Assembly (NCBI RefSeq): GCF_002943465.1
Contig: NZ_PTQY01000007.1
Span: 186,001 to 250,000, forward strand
Origin: Rhodoferax sp. TS-BS-61-7
GTDB taxonomy: Bacteria > Pseudomonadota > Gammaproteobacteria > Burkholderiales > Burkholderiaceae_C
DNA: 64,000 nt
Reading direction: 5' to 3'
Part shown: positions 53,250 through 63,089 of the stretch, piece by piece
Position numbering within the stretch: the first letter of the stretch is position 1
Layout of the letters: each line of letters begins with the position of its first letter
Made by a program: the position numbers and the translations under genes
The notes under the pieces: generated by a model
Databases searched by the model: none
Told to the model about the DNA's origin: nothing
Seen by the model: the letters and a program-made list of their open reading frames with translations, nothing else

Positions 53250-53848
53250 TTGATAAACCGGCGCAAACGCCAACCCAGCAGGATGGCAATGATGAGTGCG
53301 TAGACCGCCACCTCGGTGAAGTTGTTTTTGCCGGCCCGCATCCAGAAGAAATGCAGCAGTGCCAGCGCGGCCACCAGGTACACCGCCCGGTGCAGCGCTT
53401 GCCAGCGTTTGGCGCCCATGGCCTTGATCACACGGTTAAACGACGTGGCGGCCAGCGCCAACAACAGCACCAGGGCGGTGAAGCCCACCAGAATGAAGGG
53501 CCGCTTGGCAATGTCTTTGGCGATATCGCCCACGTCAAACCCCATGTCAAACCAGCTGTAAGCCAGCAGATGTAACGCCGCATAAGCGAACGTCCACAAC
53601 CCCAGCATGCGCCGCAGCCGGGCCAGCGCAGGCCAACCTGCCATCGTACGCAAGGGTGTCACCGCCAGCACCACACACAACATGCGCAGCGTCCAGTCCC
53701 CCGTTGCCCGCACCAAGGCCTCGGCAGGATTGGCGCCCAAGCGATCCGCAAACGCAGCGAAGACCAACCAGCACAAGGGCAAGGCAGCCACAACAAACAC
53801 CGCCGGTTTGGCCGCGCGGTGGGCCAAGCAGGCATTCACGGTTGCCAT
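53234..53848 (-). CDS. msrQ: Haem-binding membrane subunit MsrQ of the methionine sulfoxide reductase system
   Basis: MsrQ (YedZ) is a b-type haem membrane protein that passes quinol-derived electrons to the periplasmic MsrP. The 204-residue protein has six hydrophobic segments and conserved histidines in YAALHLLAYSWFD and ALHRAVYLVAALALLHFFW. It follows msrP by four bases on the minus strand. The last residues (NKNKV) and stop codon fall inside repeat copy H, so the natural C-terminus may have been altered by the repeat. Confidence 0.93.
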   Translation of the reverse strand: MATVNACLAHRAAKPAVFVVAALPLCWLVFAAFADRLGANPAEALVRATGDWTLRMLCVVLAVTPLRTMAGWPALARLRRMLGLWTFAYAALHLLAYSWFDMGFDVGDIAKDIAKRPFILVGFTALVLLLALAATSFNRVIKAMGAKRWQALHRAVYLVAALALLHFFWMRAGKNNFTEVAVYALIIAILLGWRLRRFINKNKV

Positions 53849-53852
53849 TGGG

Positions 53853-54860
53853 TCAGTAGAACTTTTTCAGGTCCATACCGGCGTACAACTGCCCCACCTG
53901 GGCCTCGTAACCGTTGAACATGAGAGTCTTGCGTTTCTTGGCAAACAGGCCATCTTCACCAATGCGGCGCTCCGTCGCCTGGCTCCAGCGCGGGTGGTCC
54001 ACATTGGGGTTCACGTTGGAGTAAAAGCCATACTCGTTGGCCGCCGCCTTGTTCCAGGCCGTGCCCGGCTGTTTTTCGGTGAAGCGGATCTTCACGATGC
54101 TCTTGCCACTCTTGAAGCCATACTTCCATGGCACCACCAACCGCACCGGTGCACCATTCTGCTTGGGCAGCACTTCACCGTACATACCAAAACTTAACAG
54201 GGTCAACGGGTGCATGGCCTCATCCAAACGCAGGCCTTCGGTGTAGGGCCAATCCAGCACACGCGAACCCACAAAGGGCATGGTCTTGGGATCAGCCAGT
54301 GTCACCAACTCCACATACTTGGCGCTCCCCAGCGGCTCCACCTTCTTGATCAGCTCGGCCAGCGAATAACCCACCCAGGGAATCACCATGGACCAACCCT
54401 CCACACAGCGCAGGCGGTAGATGCGCTCTTCCATGGGGCTGAGCTTGAGCAAGTCTTCCAGCGCAAAACGCCCAGGCTTCTTGACCAGACCCTCTACCTC
54501 GACCGACCAGGGTGAGGTCTTCAGCGTGTGGGCGTTGACCGCGGGGTCCGCTTTGTCGGTGCCAAACTCGTAGTAGTTGTTGTACGTGCTGGCGTCCTTG
54601 TAGGGGGTTACCTTCTCCATCGCCATGGCCCCTGCCACGGCAGAGGCTTTCGATGGCAATGCGGCCAACTTGCCAGGCGCAGCACCCCATACCGCGCTTT
54701 GCGCCATCGCCTCGCGCGCGGCCCATTGCGCCATACCGACCCCGGCCACACCCGTGGCCAGGTGTTTGAGCATGCGGCGGCGCTCTTCGTACACACCGCG
54801 TGAGGTGATCTCGCTGGCAACAGGGTGGTGAAAGCCGGAGCTCGGGGTTTTGATCAGCAT
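53853..54860 (-). CDS. msrP: Periplasmic methionine sulfoxide reductase MsrP, molybdopterin subunit
   Basis: MsrP repairs oxidised methionines in periplasmic proteins, using a molybdopterin cofactor. The 335-residue precursor has a twin-arginine type leader ([18 protein letters not shown], near residues 30-47), making it a client of the TatABC genes in this window. The Mo-ligating cysteine lies in [18 protein letters not shown]. Other family stretches are [20 protein letters not shown] and [19 protein letters not shown] at 54860. Confidence 0.94.
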   Translation of the reverse strand: MLIKTPSSGFHHPVASEITSRGVYEERRRMLKHLATGVAGVGMAQWAAREAMAQSAVWGAAPGKLAALPSKASAVAGAMAMEKVTPYKDASTYNNYYEFGTDKADPAVNAHTLKTSPWSVEVEGLVKKPGRFALEDLLKLSPMEERIYRLRCVEGWSMVIPWVGYSLAELIKKVEPLGSAKYVELVTLADPKTMPFVGSRVLDWPYTEGLRLDEAMHPLTLLSFGMYGEVLPKQNGAPVRLVVPWKYGFKSGKSIVKIRFTEKQPGTAWNKAAANEYGFYSNVNPNVDHPRWSQATERRIGEDGLFAKKRKTLMFNGYEAQVGQLYAGMDLKKFY

Positions 54861-54904
54861 GGGGACTCCTCGTGTGGTCGTTAGTCGTCCGACAGTGCTT
54901 TCTC

Positions 54905-56263
54905 TTACAAAGTTCCGTAGCTGTGCAGTCCACTGAGGAACATATTGACGCCAATAAAGGCAAAGGTCGTCACGGCCAAGCCCGCCAAAGCCCACCAGGC
55001 GGCCACGGTGCCGCGCAGACCTTTCATGAGGCGCATGTGCAGCCAAGCCGCGTAGTTGAGCCAGACGATCAGGGCCCAAGTCTCTTTCGGATCCCAGCTC
55101 CAGTAGCCACCCCAGGCCTCGGCCGCCCACAGTGCGCCCAGCACAGTGGCAATGGTGAAGAACGCAAAGCCCACGGCGATGGACTTGTACATCACATCGT
55201 CGAGAATCTCAAAACTGGGCAGCTTGGCAGCAATTTGCTTGCGGCCCAGCAAAATGCCTGCGACCACCAAGGCAGACACACCAAAGTACACCGCCCAGTA
55301 ATCACTCATGCCACCGCTGGCCGAACGGCGGAACACCAACGGTTCAAAACACAACACGATGCCCAGCAGCCACAAAGGCGCCAGCTTGTACCAACGGGTC
55401 TCGGTGGCCTGCTGTTTGATCAGATAGGCAAAGGCCACCATCGCCGCCAGCGCAAAAGTGCCATACCCAATGAAGTTGGCCGGCACATGCAGTTTCATCC
55501 ACCAGCTCTTGAGCGCGGGCACCAGAGGCTGAATCTCATGCGCCTGGCGCACCACGGTGTACCAAAGCAAAAATCCCACAGCGGCGCTGATCACCAGCAT
55601 CACAAACGCCCCCAGGGAGCGGGTCTGGTACTGGGCTTCAAAGTAGAGGTAGAAGGCCGCGGTCATCCAGCAGAACAGCACAAACACTTCGTACAGATTG
55701 CTGACCGGAATGTGGCCAATGTCGGCGCCCAGCAAATAACTCTCGTACCAGCGCACCATGGTGCCGGTCAGCGCCATGGTGATGGCCACCCACACCAAAC
55801 GCGACGCCACTAACTCGATGCCGGCGGCACGGCCCTTGGCAAACACACCCACCCAGTAAAACACGGTGGCCATGAAAAACAGCATGCTCATCCACAGAAT
55901 GGCCGACTGGCTGGACAAGAAGTACTTGAGCCAGAACACTGTCTCGGCCCGATCCAACGAGCCTTGGTAGGAGAACACCGCCGCCAGGGATAAACCGGCC
56001 ACCACCAGCATCAGCACTTGCAGGGGGCGCCAGAACCAGGCCAGCCAGATGGCAGACGGAATAGCCGCCAGCAAAATGCCTTTTTCGTACACATCCATGC
56101 TGTCGGCGTAACGCATAAAGGCGAATAACCCACCAGCGATCACCAGCACTGCAAACAACCAGTCAAACCAGGTGCGGCGGGCAAAGTAGCCTACGTTCAG
56201 GCTGAGGGCGTCAGCCGATGCCTGAGCCAAAGTTTCGTTACGGGTACCGGAAACTGCGTTCAT
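54905..56263 (-). CDS. ccsB: Cytochrome c biogenesis protein CcsB (CcsA-type haem handling, system II)
   Basis: With ResB this membrane protein exports haem and ligates it to apocytochromes c in system II. The 452-residue protein has many membrane segments and the tryptophan-rich WWD motif [19 protein letters not shown] near residue 390, flanked by conserved histidines ([31 protein letters not shown]). Start ATG 56263 lies six bases after the resB stop, with AAGGAA in the last resB codons serving as ribosome-binding site. Confidence 0.94.
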   Translation of the reverse strand: MNAVSGTRNETLAQASADALSLNVGYFARRTWFDWLFAVLVIAGGLFAFMRYADSMDVYEKGILLAAIPSAIWLAWFWRPLQVLMLVVAGLSLAAVFSYQGSLDRAETVFWLKYFLSSQSAILWMSMLFFMATVFYWVGVFAKGRAAGIELVASRLVWVAITMALTGTMVRWYESYLLGADIGHIPVSNLYEVFVLFCWMTAAFYLYFEAQYQTRSLGAFVMLVISAAVGFLLWYTVVRQAHEIQPLVPALKSWWMKLHVPANFIGYGTFALAAMVAFAYLIKQQATETRWYKLAPLWLLGIVLCFEPLVFRRSASGGMSDYWAVYFGVSALVVAGILLGRKQIAAKLPSFEILDDVMYKSIAVGFAFFTIATVLGALWAAEAWGGYWSWDPKETWALIVWLNYAAWLHMRLMKGLRGTVAAWWALAGLAVTTFAFIGVNMFLSGLHSYGTL

Positions 56264-56268
56264 ATCTT

Positions 56269-58401
56269 TTATTCCTTCCACGCCAACAAGCGCGCCTTGA
56301 GGTGCTCAAATTCTTTGTCGCTGTCCAGGGTCTTGCGGTTCGTTGAAAACGCCAGGGTGGCTTGGGATGTGTTGCTGTCCTGGCCAGGCGCCAACCATAC
56401 CCAAACGCGGCGTTCCCGTACATAGAGCATGGCAAACACACCCAGAATCAGCAAGGCGCAACCCAGGTAGACCACCGTTTTACCCGGGGCACGTGCGACC
56501 TGAAACACACTGGCTTGCACCTGTGTGAAATCTGCCAAGGTCAGCACCAGAGGCGCCGGGTACAGGGGCACGTCGCTCAGCGCCAACACCGCCTGCGTCA
56601 TAAAGGCCTGGCCACGGGCATCGGGTGCAAAAGCCGGCATGCCCGCTTGCTCGCGCGCCACCTGCTCCAGTTCAAACAGCACCCCATTCAGAATACGTAC
56701 CAGCACTTCACCCGCCTTGCTGCGTTCAGCTTCTGGCACGTTGGCCTCAATGAAATCGGAAATGGCCTGCAGCCCCGCCACTGCCGGCGTCTGCCCACCC
56801 ACCGGCACACCCGCAAACAAAGCCAGCGCACGCGCCGCCGATGCACTGAGTTGCGCAGATAGTTCCGGGCGTTTGCCATCCACGGCCTTGGCGGCGTAGC
56901 GCTGCACGGCTTTGTCACGCAGCGCCGGATTCGACAGGGCCTGGCTCAAACGCATAAAGTCGTCCATGGAGCCTTTGTCGTCCGCAGGCACCCGGATGTA
57001 ACGGAAGGTGTCGGCCGGTGTCTCCCGCATGCCCAGCAGGAACACGGGTACCCCCTCCCCCATGTCCACGGGCAGCATGTAGTTGTGGTACTCCCGCGCC
57101 TGCCCTGCACCATCCCGCAGCTTGTAGGTCACGCTGGGCCCCACGTTGCGCAGGTTTTTTTGCTCTTTGGTTTTGTTGGCCGCGCCCATTTGTGCGTTCA
57201 TGGCGTCGCGCAAATCCACCTTGCGCACATCAATACCCTCCGCAGGGTTGCCACCAAAGTTCTCCACGTTGATCACACGCAGGCCGGTGTATTCCACCGT
57301 CAGTTGGTCGCCCGGTGCGCCCGCCTCGTTGGTCAATTGCGAACTGCCGCCCACAATGCCTTCCAGATCAAACGGCTGCGTGCGCCCCGTGAGGGATTGG
57401 GCACGCAGGCGCAGGCTGGAGCCGCCATCGTCAAAGCTGCTTTGAAAAATCTCGATGCCCCGGTATTTCACGGGATGGTTGACTTCGGTGCGCGCCTCAA
57501 TCCGTTCACCCGTCGCCTTGTCGTGGATCACGATATCGCTGGCAAACAACTTGGGCATGCCTGTGGAGTAGTACTCCACGATGAATTTTTTGAGTTCGAT
57601 GGCAAAAGGCAAGTCCTGGAGCAAGACTCCGTCTGACTGGTTCAGGATGGCCGTGCTGGACTGCGTTCCTTCCGCCACCAGCAGGTTGCCACGGAACGTC
57701 GGATTGCGCTCGCCCAGACGGTGCTGCTGCGGCACATCTGCGATCAAACCACCGCCTTTGTAGACCTGTTTGCCATTGAACAGCATTTGCGCGCGCACGA
57801 TCAAATCACCGTCGAGCAGCCCGCCCAGACAGACCAACACGATCGCGCTGTGGGCCGCGATATACCCCAACTTGTTCGCGGCACCGGCCTTGGCCGCAAC
57901 CATCCATCCGGTGCCTTGCGGCGTTTCACGGCGCTGCAGCTTGACCCGCCAGCCGCCGCTAACCAGTAAGTTGCCAACACGGTGGGCGGCAGGCTCTGCC
58001 GACTCCGCCAGCACCATCTGTGCGCGTTGTCCAAACGCCTGCAGGCTTTGTTCTCGGATATTTTCTTTGTACGACTTAAGGTCGGCCAAGATTTTGGGCG
58101 TGTTGCGGACCACACACAAAGAAGTGCTGGTCACCAGAAACGCCAGAATCAGCAGGAACCACCACGCGCTGTACACGCTGTACAAACTGACCAGACCAAA
58201 CACCTCGGTCCAGAAGGGCCCAAACTGGTTCACATAGTTGTTCAGGGGCTCGTGTTGTTTGAGCACGGTGCCGATGACCGAGGCAATACAAATCACCGTG
58301 AGCAGTGAGATGGAAAAGCGCATGGACGACAACAACTCGACCGCAGAGCGCCAAGCACGCGAACCCGAATTCAACGCAAGACCCTGGGTGGAAACTGTCA
58401 T
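56269..58401 (-). CDS. resB: Cytochrome c biogenesis protein ResB/Ccs1 (system II)
   Basis: ResB partners CcsB to hold apocytochrome and deliver haem. The 710-residue protein has an N-terminal group of three membrane helices (SMRFSISLLTVICIASVIGT, YSAWWFLLILAFLVTSTSLC, and a third near residue 180). A large periplasmic domain and a final helix near residue 630 (VVYLGCALLILGVFAMLYVR) follow. The final helix is followed by the typical RERRVWVWLAPG. Bacteria with this system normally lack CcmA-H. Targets in this window are petC and cytochrome c4. Confidence 0.94.
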   Translation of the reverse strand: MTVSTQGLALNSGSRAWRSAVELLSSMRFSISLLTVICIASVIGTVLKQHEPLNNYVNQFGPFWTEVFGLVSLYSVYSAWWFLLILAFLVTSTSLCVVRNTPKILADLKSYKENIREQSLQAFGQRAQMVLAESAEPAAHRVGNLLVSGGWRVKLQRRETPQGTGWMVAAKAGAANKLGYIAAHSAIVLVCLGGLLDGDLIVRAQMLFNGKQVYKGGGLIADVPQQHRLGERNPTFRGNLLVAEGTQSSTAILNQSDGVLLQDLPFAIELKKFIVEYYSTGMPKLFASDIVIHDKATGERIEARTEVNHPVKYRGIEIFQSSFDDGGSSLRLRAQSLTGRTQPFDLEGIVGGSSQLTNEAGAPGDQLTVEYTGLRVINVENFGGNPAEGIDVRKVDLRDAMNAQMGAANKTKEQKNLRNVGPSVTYKLRDGAGQAREYHNYMLPVDMGEGVPVFLLGMRETPADTFRYIRVPADDKGSMDDFMRLSQALSNPALRDKAVQRYAAKAVDGKRPELSAQLSASAARALALFAGVPVGGQTPAVAGLQAISDFIEANVPEAERSKAGEVLVRILNGVLFELEQVAREQAGMPAFAPDARGQAFMTQAVLALSDVPLYPAPLVLTLADFTQVQASVFQVARAPGKTVVYLGCALLILGVFAMLYVRERRVWVWLAPGQDSNTSQATLAFSTNRKTLDSDKEFEHLKARLLAWKE

Positions 58402-58419
58402 GAGAGGCCGTAGAAATTC

Positions 58420-58457
58420 AAAAAAAAAGGCAGGCCATCATGGGATGGACCCGCCTG
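58420..58457 (-). terminator. Rho-independent terminator after the cytochrome c4 gene
   Basis: On the minus strand AGGCGGG then CCAT pairs with ATGG then CCTGCCT (one G-T pair), followed by about nine Ts. It lies between the c4 stop and the resB start, so it ends c4 transcripts and separates resB-ccsB, which must have their own promoter in the few bases around it. Confidence 0.75.
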
Positions 58458-58513
58458 TTAGGGTGGTTTCGGGGTGATTGGTTCCTCAGAACCTATCCCC
58501 CGAACAATAGGGC

Positions 58514-59152
58514 TTAGCGCAGGCCGGCGATGTAATCCGCCACAGCCTTGATTTCGCGGTCGTTCATTTTGCTGGCCACTTGGCTCATCTGCAGGCTGTT
58601 TTTGCGCACGCCATCGCGGAAAGCCACCAACTGGGCCACAGAGTAATCCGCATGTTGACCGCTCAGGCGGGGGTACTGGGAAGGAATACCGGCGCCATTG
58701 GGGCTGTGGCAACCCGCGCAGGCAGGCACCTGGCGATCGGCAATACCGCCGCGGTAAATGCGCTCACCCAGCGACACCAAGGCCTTGTCTTTGGCAAAAC
58801 CGGTCTTGGCTTTCTGTGATGTCAACCAGTAGGAAATGTTTTTCATGTCCGCATCTGTCAACGCGGAGGCAAAACCCTTCATGACCGGGTTGTTGCGCTT
58901 GTCAGCCTTGAACTCTTGTAGCTGCTTGACCAGATATTCGGGGTGCTGTTGCGACAGTTTGGGGTAGGCCGGAGATCCGGCATTGCCGTCCGCACCGTGG
59001 CAGGCGGCGCACACTGCGGTGTAGCTGGCCTCGCCCTTCACCAAGTCAGGTTTGGCGGCTTTGGCAACCTCGGGCTTGGCGTCTTCTGCGAAAGAAGGCG
59101 CAGAGAAAGCCGCGAATGAGGCCGCAAGGAGCAGGTGTGCAATCAACTTCAT
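58514..59152 (-). CDS. Dihaem cytochrome c4
   Basis: A 212-residue periplasmic electron carrier with a signal peptide ending near APSFAEDA and two class I cytochrome domains. The haem motifs are CAACHG (near residue 52) and CAGCHS (near residue 145), with axial methionines expected in NPVMKGFASAL and SLQMSQVASKM. Such proteins connect the bc1 complex to terminal oxidases. It lies directly upstream of the resB-ccsB maturation genes and is divergent from engB with 70 bp between starts. Confidence 0.95.
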   Translation of the reverse strand: MKLIAHLLLAASFAAFSAPSFAEDAKPEVAKAAKPDLVKGEASYTAVCAACHGADGNAGSPAYPKLSQQHPEYLVKQLQEFKADKRNNPVMKGFASALTDADMKNISYWLTSQKAKTGFAKDKALVSLGERIYRGGIADRQVPACAGCHSPNGAGIPSQYPRLSGQHADYSVAQLVAFRDGVRKNSLQMSQVASKMNDREIKAVADYIAGLR

Positions 59153-59222
59153 AGGAATGTCGTGTCTGGTGAGCAAAACAGCGCCATTCTACAATGCGGC
59201 ACTGGGTTTACCTTCACATTCA

Positions 59223-59957
59223 ATGACCAACACACCAAACCCACGCGCCACAAGCGCCACCAATCCCCCCGCCCCCACCGCAGAAAAATCCGCGGAAACG
59301 GTGGCGATGGGCTGGCTACACACCGCCCGCTTTCTCACGACTGCGCCCCAATTGCATTTTTTGCCCGAACTGGATGTACCGGAAATCGCCTTTGTCGGTC
59401 GCTCCAACGCGGGCAAATCCACCTGCATCAACATCCTGACGCAGCAAAAACAACTCGCCTTTGCCTCCAAAAAACCGGGCCGCACGCAGCACATCAACCT
59501 GTTCGCGCTGGGCAGACAAGGACAGACCGATGCGGTGCTGACGGATTTGCCGGGTTATGGCTACGCTGCGGTGCCCAAACAAGACAAGATCCGCTGGCAG
59601 CAGGTCATGGCCAACTACCTGGTCACGCGCAAAAACCTGCACGCCATTGTGCTGATGTGCGACCCACGCCATGGCATGACGGAGCTCGACGAAATCCTGC
59701 TCGATGTGATCCGCCCCCGGGTGCAGGAAGGCCTGAAATTTCTGATCATCCTGACCAAGGCCGACAAACTCACCCGCAGCGAACAGGCCAAGATTTTGTC
59801 CATTACCAAGCTGCAAGCAGGTGGGGGCGAGGTGATGTTGTTTTCCGCACCCAAGCGCCAAGGCATTGAAGAGGTGGCCAAGCTGCTCTGGACCTGGGCC
59901 CACCCCAAAGGCGCCGCCAGTGCATCACCGGCAGACACTGCCCCAGAAGCTCAGTAA
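59223..59957 (+). CDS. engB: Ribosome biogenesis GTPase EngB (YsxC/YihA)
   Basis: EngB is an essential small GTPase needed for late 50S ribosomal subunit assembly. The 244-residue protein shows G1 FVGRSNAGKSTCIN, G3 LTDLPGYGYAAVPK, G4 LTKADKLTRSEQAK and G5 FSAPKRQGIEEVA. An N-terminal Pro/Thr/Ala-rich extension of about 35 residues precedes the domain. An apparent upstream extension overlapping the c4 gene is not credible. The last seven bases overlap the convergent acyltransferase gene. Confidence 0.95.
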   Translation: MTNTPNPRATSATNPPAPTAEKSAETVAMGWLHTARFLTTAPQLHFLPELDVPEIAFVGRSNAGKSTCINILTQQKQLAFASKKPGRTQHINLFALGRQGQTDAVLTDLPGYGYAAVPKQDKIRWQQVMANYLVTRKNLHAIVLMCDPRHGMTELDEILLDVIRPRVQEGLKFLIILTKADKLTRSEQAKILSITKLQAGGGEVMLFSAPKRQGIEEVAKLLWTWAHPKGAASASPADTAPEAQ

Positions 59958-60814
59958 GGCGAAGCCTCGCCGTTTGGGCGGTCTTTGAAGCGTTTGTGCA
60001 CCCAGTAGTACTGGGCTGGCATGGTGTCGATATAGGACTGCAGCTCCAGGTTCATACGCTGGGTGTCCGCCTCCAAATCCACCGTTGGGAAGTCTTGCCA
60101 AGGTGGCAACACCTCGATGGTGTAGCCCTGTGGCGTGATGCGCGTGACCACCGGGACGACCTGGGCACGTCCCAATTTCGCAAACCGCGATAGTGAGGGG
60201 ACGGTGGCAGCTGGCACCCCGTAAAAAGGCACGAATAACGATTCGGACGGGTCGAAATTCATGTCCGGCAACAGGTACAGCGGTTCGCCACGGCGCACCG
60301 CCGCGACGATGGGCTTGGCGCCGTCCAGGCGCGCCACCATCTCTGGCTGGCCAAACCGCTGCCGCCCGGCCAGCACCCAGGCATCCACCGTGGCATTGAC
60401 TTGGGGCGAATAAATCGTCGAAAAGCGGCGCGGCACCTGCAGGGTCAGGGCCGTCCAGGCGGCATCCAGCCCCATAAAATGCGGTGCAAACAAGATGGTG
60501 GGGGTATCACCAGCGAGCGCGTCCAGCGCCCCGCGCAGCTGCAGTCGCGATTGCACCACCGCTGGCGGCGCATGCCAGAGCCAACCCCGGTCCAGCCAGG
60601 ACTGGGCGAAGTACACAAAAGTCAACCAGCATTGCCGCCTGCGCATGGCCCCACTCCATTGGGGAAAACACAAGGTCAAATTGGTCTGCACCACACGCCG
60701 ACGGGAAGGCACCAAGAGGTAGAGCAAGCCGCCAAGCACCCATCCCAGACCGCGCAAAAACGGCAGAGGCAGCGCCCCGAGCAGCACCAATAGTTTCAAC
60801 ATCCAGCGACTCAT
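59951..60814 (-). CDS. LpxL/HtrB-type lipid A acyltransferase (copy 1)
   Basis: A 287-residue membrane-associated acyltransferase that probably adds a secondary acyl chain to lipid A. The catalytic HX4D motif is HFMGLD (FAPHFMGLDAAW, near residue 112), and further signature stretches are PLYLLPDMNFDPSESLFVPF and ATVPSLSRFAKLGRAQVVP. One N-terminal hydrophobic anchor (about 5-30). It follows the second copy by 21 bp on the minus strand. Which position each enzyme acylates cannot be told here. Confidence 0.91.
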   Translation of the reverse strand: MSRWMLKLLVLLGALPLPFLRGLGWVLGGLLYLLVPSRRRVVQTNLTLCFPQWSGAMRRRQCWLTFVYFAQSWLDRGWLWHAPPAVVQSRLQLRGALDALAGDTPTILFAPHFMGLDAAWTALTLQVPRRFSTIYSPQVNATVDAWVLAGRQRFGQPEMVARLDGAKPIVAAVRRGEPLYLLPDMNFDPSESLFVPFYGVPAATVPSLSRFAKLGRAQVVPVVTRITPQGYTIEVLPPWQDFPTVDLEADTQRMNLELQSYIDTMPAQYYWVHKRFKDRPNGEASPY

Positions 60815-60835
60815 CTTGTCTCTGCCCGCCGTGGA

Positions 60836-61669
60836 TTAAGAAGTCGCAGCACGCGGTGCCTTGTAGCGGGCGTAACCCCACAGGTACTGCGTGGGGCACT
60901 GGCGGATCAGCGTTTCCATCGCCGCGTTGATTTGACCGGCGGCCTGGGCCAAGTCCTGGTGCAAAGGCGCACCCAGCGGTTCCACGTGCACCGTGTAACC
61001 CTGCCCCCAAGGCAGGCGCTCACCCCAGGCCAGCAACACGGTGGCGCCACTTTGGGCTGCCAGACGGGCGGACAAGGTCATGGTGTAGGCATCCTGGCCA
61101 AAAAATGGGGCCCACACGCCTTGGGATTGCGGCGGCACCTGGTCCGGCAACAGCCCCACACAATGACCCGCCTTCAGTGCTTTGAGCATTTGTTTGACAC
61201 CCGCCAAGGTGGTGGGCGCGGTTTCCATGCCAGGTCGGGCGCGGCTTTGTGTCACCAACGGCGCAAGCCACGCCTGTCGCGGTGGCCGAAACAACACCGT
61301 CATGGGCCGTCCCTGCTGGCCGAAGGCCTGGGCATAGGCCTGGGCTGTAATTTCAAAACAGCCGAGGTGGGGGGTCAAAAACACCACCCCACGGCCACCC
61401 TGCAGCGCGGCCTCGACATGGTCACGCCCCTGCCACAACACCGGCACCGGGGCGCCCAGCCATAAGCGCGGCAGTTCGGCCACCAGCATTCCAGATTGAC
61501 CCACTGCGGCCCGTTGCTGCGCCGCACTCAAGCCCGCTTGGCGCGCATTGGCGACAAACCGCCGCCGATAGGTAGGTGACAGCAGAAAGGCCAACCAGCC
61601 CAGCCCCCAGCCCAGGCCGTGCAATAGCCACAAAGGCAGGGAGGACAGCAATTTGAAAACCAGGAACAT
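60836..61669 (-). CDS. LpxL/HtrB-type lipid A acyltransferase (copy 2)
   Basis: A 277-residue homologue of the downstream gene. The catalytic motif is HLGCFE ([15 protein letters not shown], near residue 101), an HX4E form found in many late acyltransferases. [40 protein letters not shown] and an N-terminal hydrophobic segment complete the family pattern. First of the two-gene unit, divergent from metK. Tandem late acyltransferases here are typical of Burkholderiales. Confidence 0.91.
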   Translation of the reverse strand: MFLVFKLLSSLPLWLLHGLGWGLGWLAFLLSPTYRRRFVANARQAGLSAAQQRAAVGQSGMLVAELPRLWLGAPVPVLWQGRDHVEAALQGGRGVVFLTPHLGCFEITAQAYAQAFGQQGRPMTVLFRPPRQAWLAPLVTQSRARPGMETAPTTLAGVKQMLKALKAGHCVGLLPDQVPPQSQGVWAPFFGQDAYTMTLSARLAAQSGATVLLAWGERLPWGQGYTVHVEPLGAPLHQDLAQAAGQINAAMETLIRQCPTQYLWGYARYKAPRAATS

Positions 61670-61853
61670 GGGTGGGCTAAAATCGGCAGTGTCGCTGAGT
61701 TATAGAACTACTTGCAGGGCGACGCACACATTGGTTTGCCTCCCAAGGCCCGCCATTGTGCCTTGTCAAAATTTTGACGAATCTGCTAAAGCGTTCGCTG
61801 TAAGCTCCAAAGCCCAAGCAACGCGACTTGATGTTTATTTTGGAGACCTAGTT
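61670..61853 (+). other. metK upstream region with a long leader
   Basis: This 184-bp gap between divergent lpxL and metK has no credible coding frame for metK beyond its ATG. It includes the dyad-like TGTCAAAATTTTGACGAAT (the palindrome GTCAAAATTTTGAC at 61768-61781). TTTTGGAGACC forms the metK ribosome-binding site. I did not recognise a known SAM or SAH riboswitch. Confidence 0.45.
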
Positions 61854-63035
61854 ATGGCGAACGATTTTCTCTTTACCTCCGAGTCTGTGTCTGAAGGCCA
61901 CCCTGACAAAGTTGCCGACCAGATTTCTGACGCAATCCTGGATGCGATTTTCAAGCAGGACCCCAAGTCCCGCGTGGCTGCCGAAACCCTGACCAACACC
62001 GGCCTGGTCGTGTTGGCCGGTGAGATCACCACCAATGCGCATGTGGACTACATCCAGGTCGCGCGCGACACCATCAAACGCATCGGTTACGACAATACCG
62101 ACTACGGCATCGACTACAAGGGCTGCGCCGTGCTGGTGGCCTATGACAAACAGTCCAACGACATCGCCCAGGGCGTGGACCACGCGTCCGACGACCACCT
62201 GAACACCGGCGCCGGTGACCAGGGCCTGATGTTCGGTTACGCCTGTGACGAAACGCCCGAGCTAATGCCCGCGCCTATCTACTACGCGCACCGCCTGATG
62301 GAGCGCCAGGCCCAGTTGCGCAAGGACGGCCGCCTGCCTTTCCTGCGCCCTGACGCCAAGAGCCAGGTGACCATGCGTTATGTGGACGGCAAGCCCCACA
62401 GCATTGACACCGTGGTGCTGTCCACCCAGCACAGCCCAGACCAGAGCGAAACCCAGCACAGCATGAAAGCCTCGTTCACCGAAGCCATCATCGAAGAGAT
62501 CATCAAGCCTGTGCTGCCCAAGGAATGGCTGCAGAACACCAAGTACCTGATCAACCCCACCGGCCGTTTTGTGGTGGGCGGCCCCCAGGGTGACTGCGGC
62601 CTGACCGGACGCAAGATCATTGTGGACACCTACGGTGGCGCCTGCCCCCACGGCGGTGGCGCGTTCTCCGGCAAGGACCCCTCCAAGGTGGACCGCTCCG
62701 CTGCCTACGCCGCGCGCTATGTGGCCAAGAACGTGGTCGCCGCCGGCCTGGCCAAGCAGTGCCAAGTGCAGGTGGCCTACGCCATCGGCGTGGCCAAGCC
62801 CATGAACATCACGGTCTACACCGAAGGCACCGGCGTGATCCCCGATGACAAGCTGTCGGCCATCGTTGCCGAGGTGTTTGACCTGCGTCCCAAGGGCATC
62901 ATTCAGATGCTGGACCTGCTGCGCCCGATCTACGAAAAAACCGCCGCCTACGGCCACTTCGGTCGCGAAGAGCCCGAGTTCACTTGGGAACGCACCGACA
63001 AGACGGCCGCCCTGCGTGCAGCCGCCGGTCTGTAA
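61854..63035 (+). CDS. metK: S-adenosylmethionine synthetase MetK
   Basis: MetK joins methionine and ATP to form S-adenosylmethionine. The 393-residue protein starts [20 protein letters not shown] and contains the [15 protein letters not shown] hexapeptide region, the P-loop-like [20 protein letters not shown] and the closing [21 protein letters not shown] lies nine bases before the ATG at 61854. It is followed by an inverted repeat and a glycosyltransferase gene in the same direction. Confidence 0.97.
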   Translation: MANDFLFTSESVSEGHPDKVADQISDAILDAIFKQDPKSRVAAETLTNTGLVVLAGEITTNAHVDYIQVARDTIKRIGYDNTDYGIDYKGCAVLVAYDKQSNDIAQGVDHASDDHLNTGAGDQGLMFGYACDETPELMPAPIYYAHRLMERQAQLRKDGRLPFLRPDAKSQVTMRYVDGKPHSIDTVVLSTQHSPDQSETQHSMKASFTEAIIEEIIKPVLPKEWLQNTKYLINPTGRFVVGGPQGDCGLTGRKIIVDTYGGACPHGGGAFSGKDPSKVDRSAAYAARYVAKNVVAAGLAKQCQVQVAYAIGVAKPMNITVYTEGTGVIPDDKLSAIVAEVFDLRPKGIIQMLDLLRPIYEKTAAYGHFGREEPEFTWERTDKTAALRAAAGL

Positions 63036-63047
63036 AACAGACCCACG

Positions 63048-63074
63048 CCAGCGGCGCCAAGCCTGCGCCGCTGG
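63048..63074 (+). terminator. Inverted repeat after metK
   Basis: CCAGCGGCGC (63048-63057) and GCGCCGCTGG (63065-63074) form a perfect 10-bp stem with a seven-base loop, 13 bases after the metK stop. There is no T-run after it, so termination would be weak or factor-dependent. Confidence 0.5.
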
Positions 63075-63089
63075 CACAATGCCAACCCG

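Noticed and set aside
61690..61853. Known SAM or SAH riboswitch upstream of metK
   Set aside because: I could not identify the conserved core or pseudoknot elements of any SAM or SAH class by eye, so only an unassigned leader is reported.
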